NCBI GenBank assembly: GCA_937872715.1
Contig: CALMTJ010000361.1
Span: 1 to 6,063, forward strand
Source of the DNA: an uncultured Methylobacteriaceae bacterium
GTDB taxonomy: Bacteria; Pseudomonadota; Alphaproteobacteria; Rhizobiales; Beijerinckiaceae
Length of the DNA stretch: 6,063 nucleotides
Direction of reading: 5' to 3'
The position numbers were made by a program, and so were the translations under genes. Below, one piece after another: positions 1 to 5,439 of this stretch (within the stretch, counting starts at the first letter, position 1; each line of letters starts with the position of its first letter). Under the pieces are notes generated by a model. It was not told the origin of the DNA and searched no databases. It worked only from the letters and a program-made list of their open reading frames with translations.

Positions 1-172
1 CTACCGTGCCGGCCGGCGTGCCCGGGTCCGGCGTCGTGACCGTCACGGGGCCGGTCGGCGTCGGAAGCGAGATCGTGGCCGCGCCCGCCACGCCCGACGC
101 CGTCACGGCTGCCGACAGGACGACGGCGAGCGTGGCCGTCCTCCCACGCGGGAACCGATCTGAGCCCTTCAT
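1..172 (-). CDS. Predicted secreted protein of unknown function, N-terminal part only
   Basis: An open frame starts at an ATG at 172-170 and runs 57 codons off the left edge without a stop. A purine-rich AGAGGGGG lies just upstream of the ATG and can serve as ribosome binding site. The first 12 or so residues are polar and basic (MKGSDRFPRGRT). A hydrophobic stretch follows at about 15-30 (LAVVLSAAVTASGVAG), and then small residues suited to signal peptidase I cleavage near residues 31-32 (AGA/A). This is a normal Sec signal peptide, with no twin-arginine motif. The mature part that is visible is rich in Thr, Pro, Val and Gly, as in many exported low-complexity or linker regions. No domain can be recognised from 25 mature residues. 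The gene is divergent from the NUDIX gene across a long intergenic region. I am fairly confident of the frame and export signal; the function is unknown. Confidence 0.6.
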   Translation of the reverse strand, partial: MKGSDRFPRGRTATLAVVLSAAVTASGVAGAATISLPTPTGPVTVTTPDPGTPAGTV

Positions 173-543
173 CCCCGACCCCCTCTGTCCGGTTCAGAGA
201 TCCGGCTGAATCGCCCGAAGAATAAGGCGGGGATGGGCCGCGCATCACCTATCCAAACGAGGTGGAACGGCACGGCGAGCGGATTTTCTCCGATGTGACA
301 CCCTGGAGCATCACGACGGACGGGGACGCGATCCCGGTATACTCGCCCGTGAAGCGACCGCCCGGCCGGCCGACGGTTTCGCTTGCGCGGCTGCCCGGCA
401 GGGCCGATCGTGGCCGGCCTGATTCGGTGGCCGAGGTCACCCTCACGCACGATGAACTCGACGCACGATCTCGCCGCGACGGTCCCGTCCCCGCCCGGAC
501 GGAGCGGCCGGCTTCCCGGGCGCCGGCTCGCCTCCGACGACTG
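173..543. other. Divergent intergenic region, no supported gene
   Basis: These 371 bases separate the leftward secreted-protein gene from the rightward NUDIX gene, so promoters for both should lie here. A TATACT at 338-343 resembles a plus-strand -10 box but has no convincing -35 partner. An open frame runs from a GTG at 262 into the NUDIX frame. Its 94 extra residues are Arg/Pro-rich, match nothing I recognise, and use third-position G/C clearly less often (about three quarters by hand count) than the codons after 544 (over nine tenths). I therefore treat it as non-coding. I see no repeats, tRNA or riboswitch here. Confidence 0.5.
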
Positions 544-1005
544 ATGGCGAAGGACCGGGGCAAGCCGAAGAGGAAGGGCAAGGGCCGCCGCCACGACGGC
601 CGGCAATGGGTGCAGGTCGCGGCCCTTCCGTTCCGGCTCGACGCGCTCGGCCGTCCGGAGATCCTGCTCGTCACGTCGCGCGAGACGCGCCGCTGGGTCA
701 TCCCCAAGGGCTGGCCCATGAAGGGCATGCGGGACCACGAGGCCGCCGCCGTGGAAGCGCTGGAGGAGGCCGGGGTGGCGGGAGCGGTCGCGGAGGCGCC
801 GGCCGGCACCTACCTGTACTGGAAGCGCCTGGCGGAGCAGTTCGCGCTCTGCGAGGTGCGCGTCTTCCCCCTCCGGGTCGAGACCGTGCTGGACGCGTTC
901 CCGGAACAGGACCAGCGCAAGCAGGCCTGGTTCGGGCCGGACGAGGCGGCGGACAGCGTGGCCGAGCCCGGCCTCAGCCACCTCCTCCGGTCGTTCCGGC
1001 CCTGA
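544..1005 (+). CDS. NUDIX hydrolase, DIPP-like, with variant Nudix box
   Basis: The product is 153 residues, probably a cytoplasmic metal-dependent pyrophosphohydrolase acting on a nucleoside diphosphate linked to another group (X). Residues 2-20 are very basic (Lys/Arg/Gly). The Nudix fold follows from about 22 (QWVQVAALPFR) to the end. The segment WVIPKGWPMKG at 51-61 leads into a 23-residue Nudix box at 56-78. G56, E71, E74, E75 and G77 fit the consensus GX5EX7REUXEEXGU, but the first Glu is M62 and the Arg is V70. The three Glu that usually bind metal in the REUXEE part are kept, so activity is plausible. The WxxPKGxP motif and small size resemble the diphosphoinositol-polyphosphate phosphohydrolase-like subgroup common in Alphaproteobacteria; the substrate cannot be read from sequence. 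I chose the ATG at 544 because family members begin shortly before QVAALP and codon bias rises there. No clear Shine-Dalgarno precedes it, so the start is the weakest part of the call. Confidence 0.85.
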   Translation: MAKDRGKPKRKGKGRRHDGRQWVQVAALPFRLDALGRPEILLVTSRETRRWVIPKGWPMKGMRDHEAAAVEALEEAGVAGAVAEAPAGTYLYWKRLAEQFALCEVRVFPLRVETVLDAFPEQDQRKQAWFGPDEAADSVAEPGLSHLLRSFRP

Positions 1006-1030
1006 GGGCGCGCCCGAAGGGCGATGCGGT

Positions 1031-1055
1031 GAACCCGGCGGGCGGTCGCGGGTTC
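1031..1055 (+). terminator. Possible stem-loop after the NUDIX gene
   Basis: GAACCCG at 1031-1037 pairs with CGGGTTC at 1049-1055, giving a perfect 7-bp stem with an 11-base loop, followed by only TTCC. It lies in the 73-base gap between the NUDIX stop and the GTG of the transporter. It could be a weak terminator or attenuator. Without a T-run, and in GC-rich DNA, a chance hairpin is also possible. Confidence 0.3.
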
Positions 1056-1067
1056 TTCCACGTCACC

Positions 1068-1073
1068 GGGGAG
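1068..1073 (+). promoter_or_regulatory. Ribosome binding site that fixes a GTG start
   Basis: GGGGAG stands 5 bases before the GTG at 1079-1081. There is no nearby ATG in frame, and the first hydrophobic helix of the transporter begins about 13 residues later, so this site decides the GTG start. Confidence 0.65.
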
Positions 1074-1078
1074 CGGGC

Positions 1079-3034
1079 GTGGATCACGGGCTGACGCGGC
1101 AGATCAAGGAGAGCGTGCCGCTTCTCGCGACGCTCGCCGTCACGGCGCTGGTCCTCGGGCTCTGCGCGCTGCTTTATCTCGGGCGCGAGATCTTCGTGCC
1201 GGTCGCGCTCGCGGTGCTGCTCAGCTTCGTCCTCGCGCCGGCCGTGCGCATCCTGCAGCGCCTGCGTCTGCCTCACGGGCTGGCCGTCGTGGTCGTGGTG
1301 CTGGTCGCCTTCTCGACCATCGGCCTCATGGCCTTCGTGGTGGCGAGCCAGCTCTCCGACCTCATCGGCCAGGTCCCGGGCTACCGCTCCACCATCTCGC
1401 AAAAGCTCGACCGGCTGGGTGGCTCCGTCGGTTCGAACGGCGCCCTGAAACGCGCCGTGGAGGCGGTCGAGGAGCTCTCGACCCAGATCAGCGGGATGAA
1501 CAAGGGCGAGGCGAAGCCCGCCGCGGACGGATCGCTCGCGATCGGCACGGCCGCCCGCCCGGTTCCGGTCACGATCCAGGACGGGGGCGGGATGCTGTCG
1601 ATGGCCGGCGGCGTGGTGTCACCCCTGCTCCACCCGCTCGCCACGTCCGGGCTCGTGCTCATCTTCGCGGTCTTCGTGCTGGCCCAGCGCGAGGACCTCC
1701 GCAACCGCCTCATCCGGCTGATCGGCACGGACGACCTCCAGCACACGACGGCCGTCTTCGACGATGCCGGGCGGCGACTGAGCCGCTTCTTCCTCACCCA
1801 GCTGGCGCTGAACTGCCTGTTCGGCATCCTCATCGGTATCGGGCTGTCGCTCATCGGGGTGCCGAGCCCGGTCCTGTGGGGCATCCTCGGGGCCGTCCTG
1901 CGCTTCGTCCCCTACGTGGGCGCGATCCTGTCCGCGGCAGTTCCGCTCGCGCTCAGCGTCGCGGTCGATCCGGGCTGGTCCATGCTGATCTGGACCGCGC
2001 TCCTCTTCGTCGTGCTGGAGCCGCTTTTCGGGCACGTGCTCGAGCCGTTGCTCTACGGACACTCGACCGGGCTGTCGCCGGTCGCCATCATCCTGGCCGC
2101 GACCGTGTGGGCATTCCTGTGGGGACCGATCGGGCTCGTCCTGGCGACGCCGCTCACGGTCTGCCTCGTGGTGCTCGGCCGCCACATCGGGCAACTCGAA
2201 TTCCTGGACATCATGCTGGGCGACCGGCCTGCCCTTTCGCCGGCCGAGATCTTCTACCAGCGCATGCTGGCCGGCGATCCGACGGAGGCCACCATCCAGG
2301 CGCGCGAGTTCCTGCGCGAGCGCGCGCTCGCCACCTATTACGACGAGGTGGCGCTCGAGGGCGTGCGGCTCGCCCACCGGGACATCGCCCGCGGCCGCAT
2401 CTCGCCCGACCGGCAGGCGGTGCTGCGGCGCTCGATTGCCGAATTGATCCGCAACCTCGAGAGCATCACCGACCCGTTCCCGTTCGGCGGGGCCGTAGGG
2501 TCGGAGGCGGCCGCCGCCGTCGTCGCCGCCGGGCCGGACCGGGCCGGCGCCACGATCATGGCGCGGCCGGAGGACCTCCGGCCGGACTGGCGGGGCGAGG
2601 TGCCGATCCTGTGCATCGCGGCCCGCGACACGGTGGACGACGTCATCGCCGCCATGCTGGTCCAGGTGCTGACGAAACAGGGCCTGCGGGCAAGGCTCGT
2701 CCACACGGACGAGGTGGCGTCCCTCGCGGAGGTCGGGCGAAGCGGCGTGCGGCTCGCGATCCTGTCCTACGTGGAGCCGCTCAGCACCCTGCACCTGCGC
2801 TACGCCGTCCGCCAGGCGCGGCGCGGCCTGCCCGGGATCAAGGTGGTGCTCGGCATATGGAGCGAACGCGACCCGGCGATGGGCCTGTCGCTCCGCCGGA
2901 CAGCCCGGGCCGACATCCTCGCCACCACCGTCTACGGCACGCTGTCGGCCGTCCAGGAGGCGGCCGGGATCGCAGCGCCGCCGCGGCCTACGCCTGTTCT
3001 GAGACCATCCCGGCTCGCTCCCGAACCGGCGTGA
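1079..3034 (+). CDS. AI-2E/PerM-family membrane transporter with B12-binding-like C-terminal module
   Basis: The product is 651 residues, initiated at GTG. Residues 14-370 form an AI-2E transporter (PerM/YdiK/TqsA) domain. Hydrophobic helices lie near 14-34, 38-58, 68-89, 186-203, 241-260, 265-296, 301-326 and 332-367, with a long polar insert at 90-180 after the third helix. Typical family signatures are RFVPYVGA (275-282) and the YGHSTGLSP to LATPLT stretch (326-360). Most family members end soon after this, at about 350-380 residues. Here a soluble tail continues. Residues 387-460 look helical, with LAGDPTEA and GRISPDRQ resembling the four-helix cap of cobalamin-binding modules. After an Ala/Gly-rich linker (470-505), residues 508-632 read as an alternating beta/alpha Rossmann-like domain resembling the cobalamin-binding domain but without the DxHxxG motif. 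The family exports or imports small solutes; autoinducer-2 is known for only some members, so the substrate is left open. The gene is convergent with the response regulator, 21 bases away. Confidence 0.9.
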   Translation: MDHGLTRQIKESVPLLATLAVTALVLGLCALLYLGREIFVPVALAVLLSFVLAPAVRILQRLRLPHGLAVVVVVLVAFSTIGLMAFVVASQLSDLIGQVPGYRSTISQKLDRLGGSVGSNGALKRAVEAVEELSTQISGMNKGEAKPAADGSLAIGTAARPVPVTIQDGGGMLSMAGGVVSPLLHPLATSGLVLIFAVFVLAQREDLRNRLIRLIGTDDLQHTTAVFDDAGRRLSRFFLTQLALNCLFGILIGIGLSLIGVPSPVLWGILGAVLRFVPYVGAILSAAVPLALSVAVDPGWSMLIWTALLFVVLEPLFGHVLEPLLYGHSTGLSPVAIILAATVWAFLWGPIGLVLATPLTVCLVVLGRHIGQLEFLDIMLGDRPALSPAEIFYQRMLAGDPTEATIQAREFLRERALATYYDEVALEGVRLAHRDIARGRISPDRQAVLRRSIAELIRNLESITDPFPFGGAVGSEAAAAVVAAGPDRAGATIMARPEDLRPDWRGEVPILCIAARDTVDDVIAAMLVQVLTKQGLRARLVHTDEVASLAEVGRSGVRLAILSYVEPLSTLHLRYAVRQARRGLPGIKVVLGIWSERDPAMGLSLRRTARADILATTVYGTLSAVQEAAGIAAPPRPTPVLRPSRLAPEPA

Positions 3035-3055
3035 CGCCGACCGGGCGGGACGCCC

Positions 3056-3439
3056 TCAGGCGCCGACGGGCGCCTTGGCGGCCGTCAGAGTCTCGATCTG
3101 GCCGAGGAGCCGGGAGAAGTCGACGGGTTTCGGGTGGTAATCGTCGCACCCGGCCGCGATCGCCTTCTCGCGATCGCCCGACATGGCATGGGCGGTGAGC
3201 GCGATGATCGGGATGCCGGAGCTTTCGGGAGACTTCTTGATCAGGCCGGCGGCCGTCCAGCCGTCCATCACGGGCAGGTTCATGTCGAGCAGGATCACAT
3301 CCGGATGCTCGGCCCGGGCCTTGTCCACGGCCGTCTGCCCGTCCGTCGCCAGGAGAACGTCGTGGCCGCGCCGCTTCAGGCGGCGGGACAGGAAGTCCCA
3401 GATCTCCTCGTGATCCTCGACCAGCAGGACGCGCGCCAT
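3056..3439 (-). CDS. Single-domain response regulator (CheY/DivK-like receiver)
   Basis: The product is 127 residues and consists of one receiver domain with no output domain. The motifs are complete: acidic pocket E8/D9 (VLLVEDH), phospho-acceptor D52 in LLDMNLPVMDG, T82 in IIALTAHAM, and K104 in the HPKPVD motif. The ALTAHAM and PKPVDF signatures resemble receivers found in hybrid kinases and phosphorelays. It should therefore act by phosphorylation-dependent protein contact, or pass phosphate on, in the cytoplasm. I chose the ATG at 3439-3437 because the receiver starts right there (MARVLLVED) and GGGAG lies 9 bases upstream. A TTG-started extension to 3547 would add 36 residues unlike any receiver and would overlap the probable promoter. 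It is divergent from the receiver-cyclase gene, which suggests a shared pathway, and convergent with the transporter. The cognate kinase is not in the window. Confidence 0.92.
   Translation of the reverse strand: MARVLLVEDHEEIWDFLSRRLKRRGHDVLLATDGQTAVDKARAEHPDVILLDMNLPVMDGWTAAGLIKKSPESSGIPIIALTAHAMSGDREKAIAAGCDDYHPKPVDFSRLLGQIETLTAAKAPVGA
3058..3075. terminator. Hairpin between convergent genes, possible bidirectional terminator
   Basis: AGGCGCC at 3058-3064 and GGCGCCT at 3069-3075 form a perfect 7-bp stem around the tetraloop GACG. It covers the last codons and the stop of the leftward response regulator and lies 23 bases beyond the transporter stop. A smaller hairpin, GGGCG/CGCCC at 3043-3055, sits in the 21-base gap itself. 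Neither has a U-run, so the terminator role is only suggested by position. Confidence 0.35.
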
Positions 3440-3663
3440 GGCAACCGTCTCCCGGAAGGCGGACCCTCCCCGTACCCGTAGGGCGGAAACGGACGGGAAC
3501 GCATCCGGTTCGATGGCGCGATGCCGGAAGAGGAAAAATACCGTCAAGCTTGGCTCGGCCGGGGGGATCGGCCGGACGCGGCTCGTCGGCCCGGGGTTGA
3601 ACGGAGCGGCCGGGAGGCCGTTGTGATCCGTCGGGCAGGCGCCCGGGCGGGCGACGAGGCGGG
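3440..3663. promoter_or_regulatory. Divergent regulatory region between receiver and cyclase genes
   Basis: These 224 bases lie between two genes transcribed away from each other. TCGGCCGG occurs twice as a direct repeat (3555-3562 and 3568-3575), each copy containing the palindrome CGGCCG. CGGCC/GGCCG at 3607-3620 forms a 5-bp stem with a GGGA loop. TTGAAC at 3597-3602 could be a -35 box for the cyclase gene, but no good -10 follows. GAGG at 3656-3659 is the likely ribosome binding site for the ATG at 3664. The repeats could be operators or chance patterns in GC-rich DNA. Confidence 0.35.
3519..3547 (-). promoter_or_regulatory. Candidate sigma-70-type promoter for the response regulator
   Basis: On the minus strand TTGACG (3547-3542), preceded by C as in the alphaproteobacterial CTTGAC box, is followed by a 17-base spacer and GCATCG (3524-3519). 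The -35 is good and the -10 is poor. The spacer includes a run of five T (GTATTTTTCC), one of the few AT-rich patches in the window. A transcript would have a leader of roughly 75 bases. Confidence 0.35.
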
Positions 3664-5292
3664 ATGACGGGACCGGACGCGACCCAGGCGAGGCAGGACG
3701 CGTCCGGGGCCTTCGACACCGAACAGGTCACGCGCCTGCTCCAGGCCTTCGTGCGGGCCGAGTTCCTGGCCCCGGTCGGCGCCGTGTCGGGCTTCGTGGA
3801 GATCCTCCGCGAGGACGCGGTCCGGGCCGGCCGCACGGGCTACCTGGAGGATTTGGACCGCATGGCGGCCGCCGCCTCGCGGCTCGGCGAGCTCGTCACC
3901 GATTTCCTGGAAGGCGGGACGGCGCCGGCGGCGGACGGGCCCGACGGAATCCGCCGCTCGCTCCGGCACGACCTCCGCACGCCCCTCACCACCATCATCG
4001 GCTACGGCGAGCTCGTGGCCGAGGAGGCCCGCGACGAGGGGCACGGGGAGCTGCTCGAACCGCTGGCGGATGTCTTCGACGCCGCCCGCCGGCTCCTCGC
4101 CGATATCGAGCGGCTCGCCGGATATGCCGAAGCGCCCGCGCCCGAGGCGAAGGCGGACGGACCCGACATCCTGCGGCAGGCCGTGGAGGCCGTCCGCGAT
4201 CTCGCCGAGGCGGCCCCCTCTCCGGGAGGCGAACTCACCGGCCTCGTCCTGCTTGTCGACGATAACCCGTCCGTCCTGGACCTCGTTTCCCGCCGGCTGG
4301 AGCGCGACGGGCACGTCGTGCTGACCGCGTCCGACGGCGCGTCCGCTCTGCGGGCGGCCGTCCGCGAGAAGCCCGACCTCGTGCTCCTCGACCTCATGAT
4401 GCCGGGGATGAGCGGGCTCGAGGTGCTGCGCCGCCTCCGGGCCGTCCCGGCCACCGCGCGGCTGCCGGTGATCATGATCTCGGCCCTGGACGAGGTGGAG
4501 GCCGCGGTCCGGTCGATCGAGGCCGGCGCGGACGATTACCTCGCGAAGCCCCTCGATCCGACCCTCCTGCGGGCCCGCATCTCCTCTTCGCTCGAGCGCA
4601 AATTCCTGCGCGACCGCGAGCAGGAGGCGCTCGGGCGGCTCAGGACGGAGCAGGAGCGCTCCGACCGCCTGCTCCGCAACATCCTTCCGGACGGGATCGT
4701 CGAACGCCTGCGGGCCGGCGAGACGGTGATCGCCGACCATTTCGACGACGTCGCCATCCTGTTCTGCGACCTCGTCGGGTTCACGGCGCTGACCTCGCGC
4801 CTGACGCCGGCCGACACGCTGGCGCTCCTGACGGACGTGTTCTCCGGTTTCGACCGCCTCGCGGCGGCGCACGGGCTCGAGAAGATCAAGACGATCGGGG
4901 ACGCCTATATGGTGGTGGGCGGGCTGCCGGAGCCGAAGCCCGGGCAGGCCGGGGCCGTCGCCGCCAAGGCGCTCGCCCTGGGCGGCGTGGTCGAGGCGGC
5001 GAGCCCGCGGCGCGGGCTCCCGCTCGACGCCCGCATCGGCATCGATATCGGCCCGGCCGTCGCCGGGATCATCGGCGACCGGAAGATCTTCTACGACGTG
5101 TGGGGCGACAGCGTGAACACGGCGAGCCGCCTCGAAGCCTCCGCCGCGCCGGGCGAGATCCGGATCTCGACCGCCATGCGGGACGCGCTCGGTCCCGCCT
5201 TCAGGTGCGACAGCCTCGGGACGGTCGACATCCGGGGCAAGGGCGCCATGGAGGTGTTCGCGCTTTGCGGCCACGCGCCGGCGCCCAGCTGA
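3664..5292 (+). CDS. Class III adenylate cyclase with two HisKA-like segments and a receiver domain
   Basis: The product is 542 residues, with no signal peptide or membrane helix, so it is probably cytoplasmic. It should make cAMP from ATP under control of a phosphorylated receiver. Residues 22-83 and 93-155 are two HisKA-like helical hairpins that align to each other at an offset of 70. The second has a full H-box (RHDLRTPL, H102); the first has A32 where the His should be. No HATPase domain follows. A receiver spans about 192-310: D199/D200, phospho-acceptor D243 (LLDLMMPGMSG), S273 and K295 (AKPLD). A charged helix, about 310-352, ends in LLRNILPDGIVERL, the usual transducer helix before a cyclase. 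The cyclase domain (360-537) keeps all key residues: metal-binding D369 (FCDLVGFT) and D413 (KTIGDAYM), adenine-selecting K409 and D478, and transition-state N485 and R489. These choose ATP rather than GTP. The gene converges with ccmD at a 6-base gap. Confidence 0.93.
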   Translation: MTGPDATQARQDASGAFDTEQVTRLLQAFVRAEFLAPVGAVSGFVEILREDAVRAGRTGYLEDLDRMAAAASRLGELVTDFLEGGTAPAADGPDGIRRSLRHDLRTPLTTIIGYGELVAEEARDEGHGELLEPLADVFDAARRLLADIERLAGYAEAPAPEAKADGPDILRQAVEAVRDLAEAAPSPGGELTGLVLLVDDNPSVLDLVSRRLERDGHVVLTASDGASALRAAVREKPDLVLLDLMMPGMSGLEVLRRLRAVPATARLPVIMISALDEVEAAVRSIEAGADDYLAKPLDPTLLRARISSSLERKFLRDREQEALGRLRTEQERSDRLLRNILPDGIVERLRAGETVIADHFDDVAILFCDLVGFTALTSRLTPADTLALLTDVFSGFDRLAAAHGLEKIKTIGDAYMVVGGLPEPKPGQAGAVAAKALALGGVVEAASPRRGLPLDARIGIDIGPAVAGIIGDRKIFYDVWGDSVNTASRLEASAAPGEIRISTAMRDALGPAFRCDSLGTVDIRGKGAMEVFALCGHAPAPS

Positions 5293-5298
5293 GCGATC

Positions 5299-5439
5299 TC
5301 ACTCCCGCTCCGAACCGAGCCGCCCGAGCGCGCGGCGCTGCGCCCGGGCGTCCAGGACGGCCCGGAGGACGAGCGCAGCGAAGACGAGCGCCGTCACGCC
5401 GTAGGCGGCCAGGATGAAGCCCGCATGGCGGCCGTCCAT
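5299..5439 (-). CDS. ccmD: Haem exporter protein CcmD
   Basis: This is a 46-residue protein from an ATG at 5439-5437. Residues 5-28 (HAGFILAAYGVTALVF and onward) form one membrane helix, followed by a basic cytoplasmic tail (LDARAQRRAL). The size, the aromatic-rich HAxFIxxAY start and the LDxRxQRRxL tail are typical of CcmD, which in the cytochrome c maturation system I helps release haem-loaded CcmE from the CcmABCD complex. Its ATG overlaps the ccmC stop as TGATG, so translation is probably coupled. GGAG lies 9 bases before the ATG inside ccmC. It is the last gene of the leftward operon seen here. Its stop is 6 bases from the stop of the opposing cyclase gene, leaving no separate terminator space. 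A longer open frame that includes it, up to 5835, is only an antiphase read of ccmC. Confidence 0.9.
   Translation of the reverse strand: MDGRHAGFILAAYGVTALVFAALVLRAVLDARAQRRALGRLGSERE

Noticed and set aside
262..543. N-terminal extension of the NUDIX frame from a GTG at 262 (94 extra residues)
   Set aside because: It has no recognisable domain, is Arg/Pro-rich, shows lower third-position GC than the following codons, and is not expected in this small-enzyme family.
1619..2794. 391-residue minus-strand frame inside the transporter gene
   Set aside because: It is an antisense shadow with skewed charged composition and no motif.
1079..3034. Calling the transporter an autoinducer-2 exporter
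   Set aside because: The family name reflects one characterised member; nothing here shows the substrate, and no luxS or lsr genes are present.
1876..3198. 440-residue plus-strand frame overlapping the transporter and the receiver gene
   Set aside because: It is Arg/Pro/Gly-rich shadow sequence with no domain, lying over two genes with clear motifs.
3440..3547. TTG-started extension of the response regulator (36 residues)
   Set aside because: The receiver fold starts at the ATG at 3439, which has its own ribosome binding site, and the TTG is part of the likely -35 box.
3664..4260. Calling the N-terminal half of the cyclase protein a histidine kinase
   Set aside because: No N, G1 or G2 boxes of a HATPase domain occur between the H-box and the receiver.
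3544..5274. 576-residue open frame on the minus strand opposite the cyclase
   Set aside because: It is a low-complexity Arg/Gly/Asp/His-rich translation typical of antisense frames in GC-rich DNA; the plus-strand gene has complete catalytic motifs.
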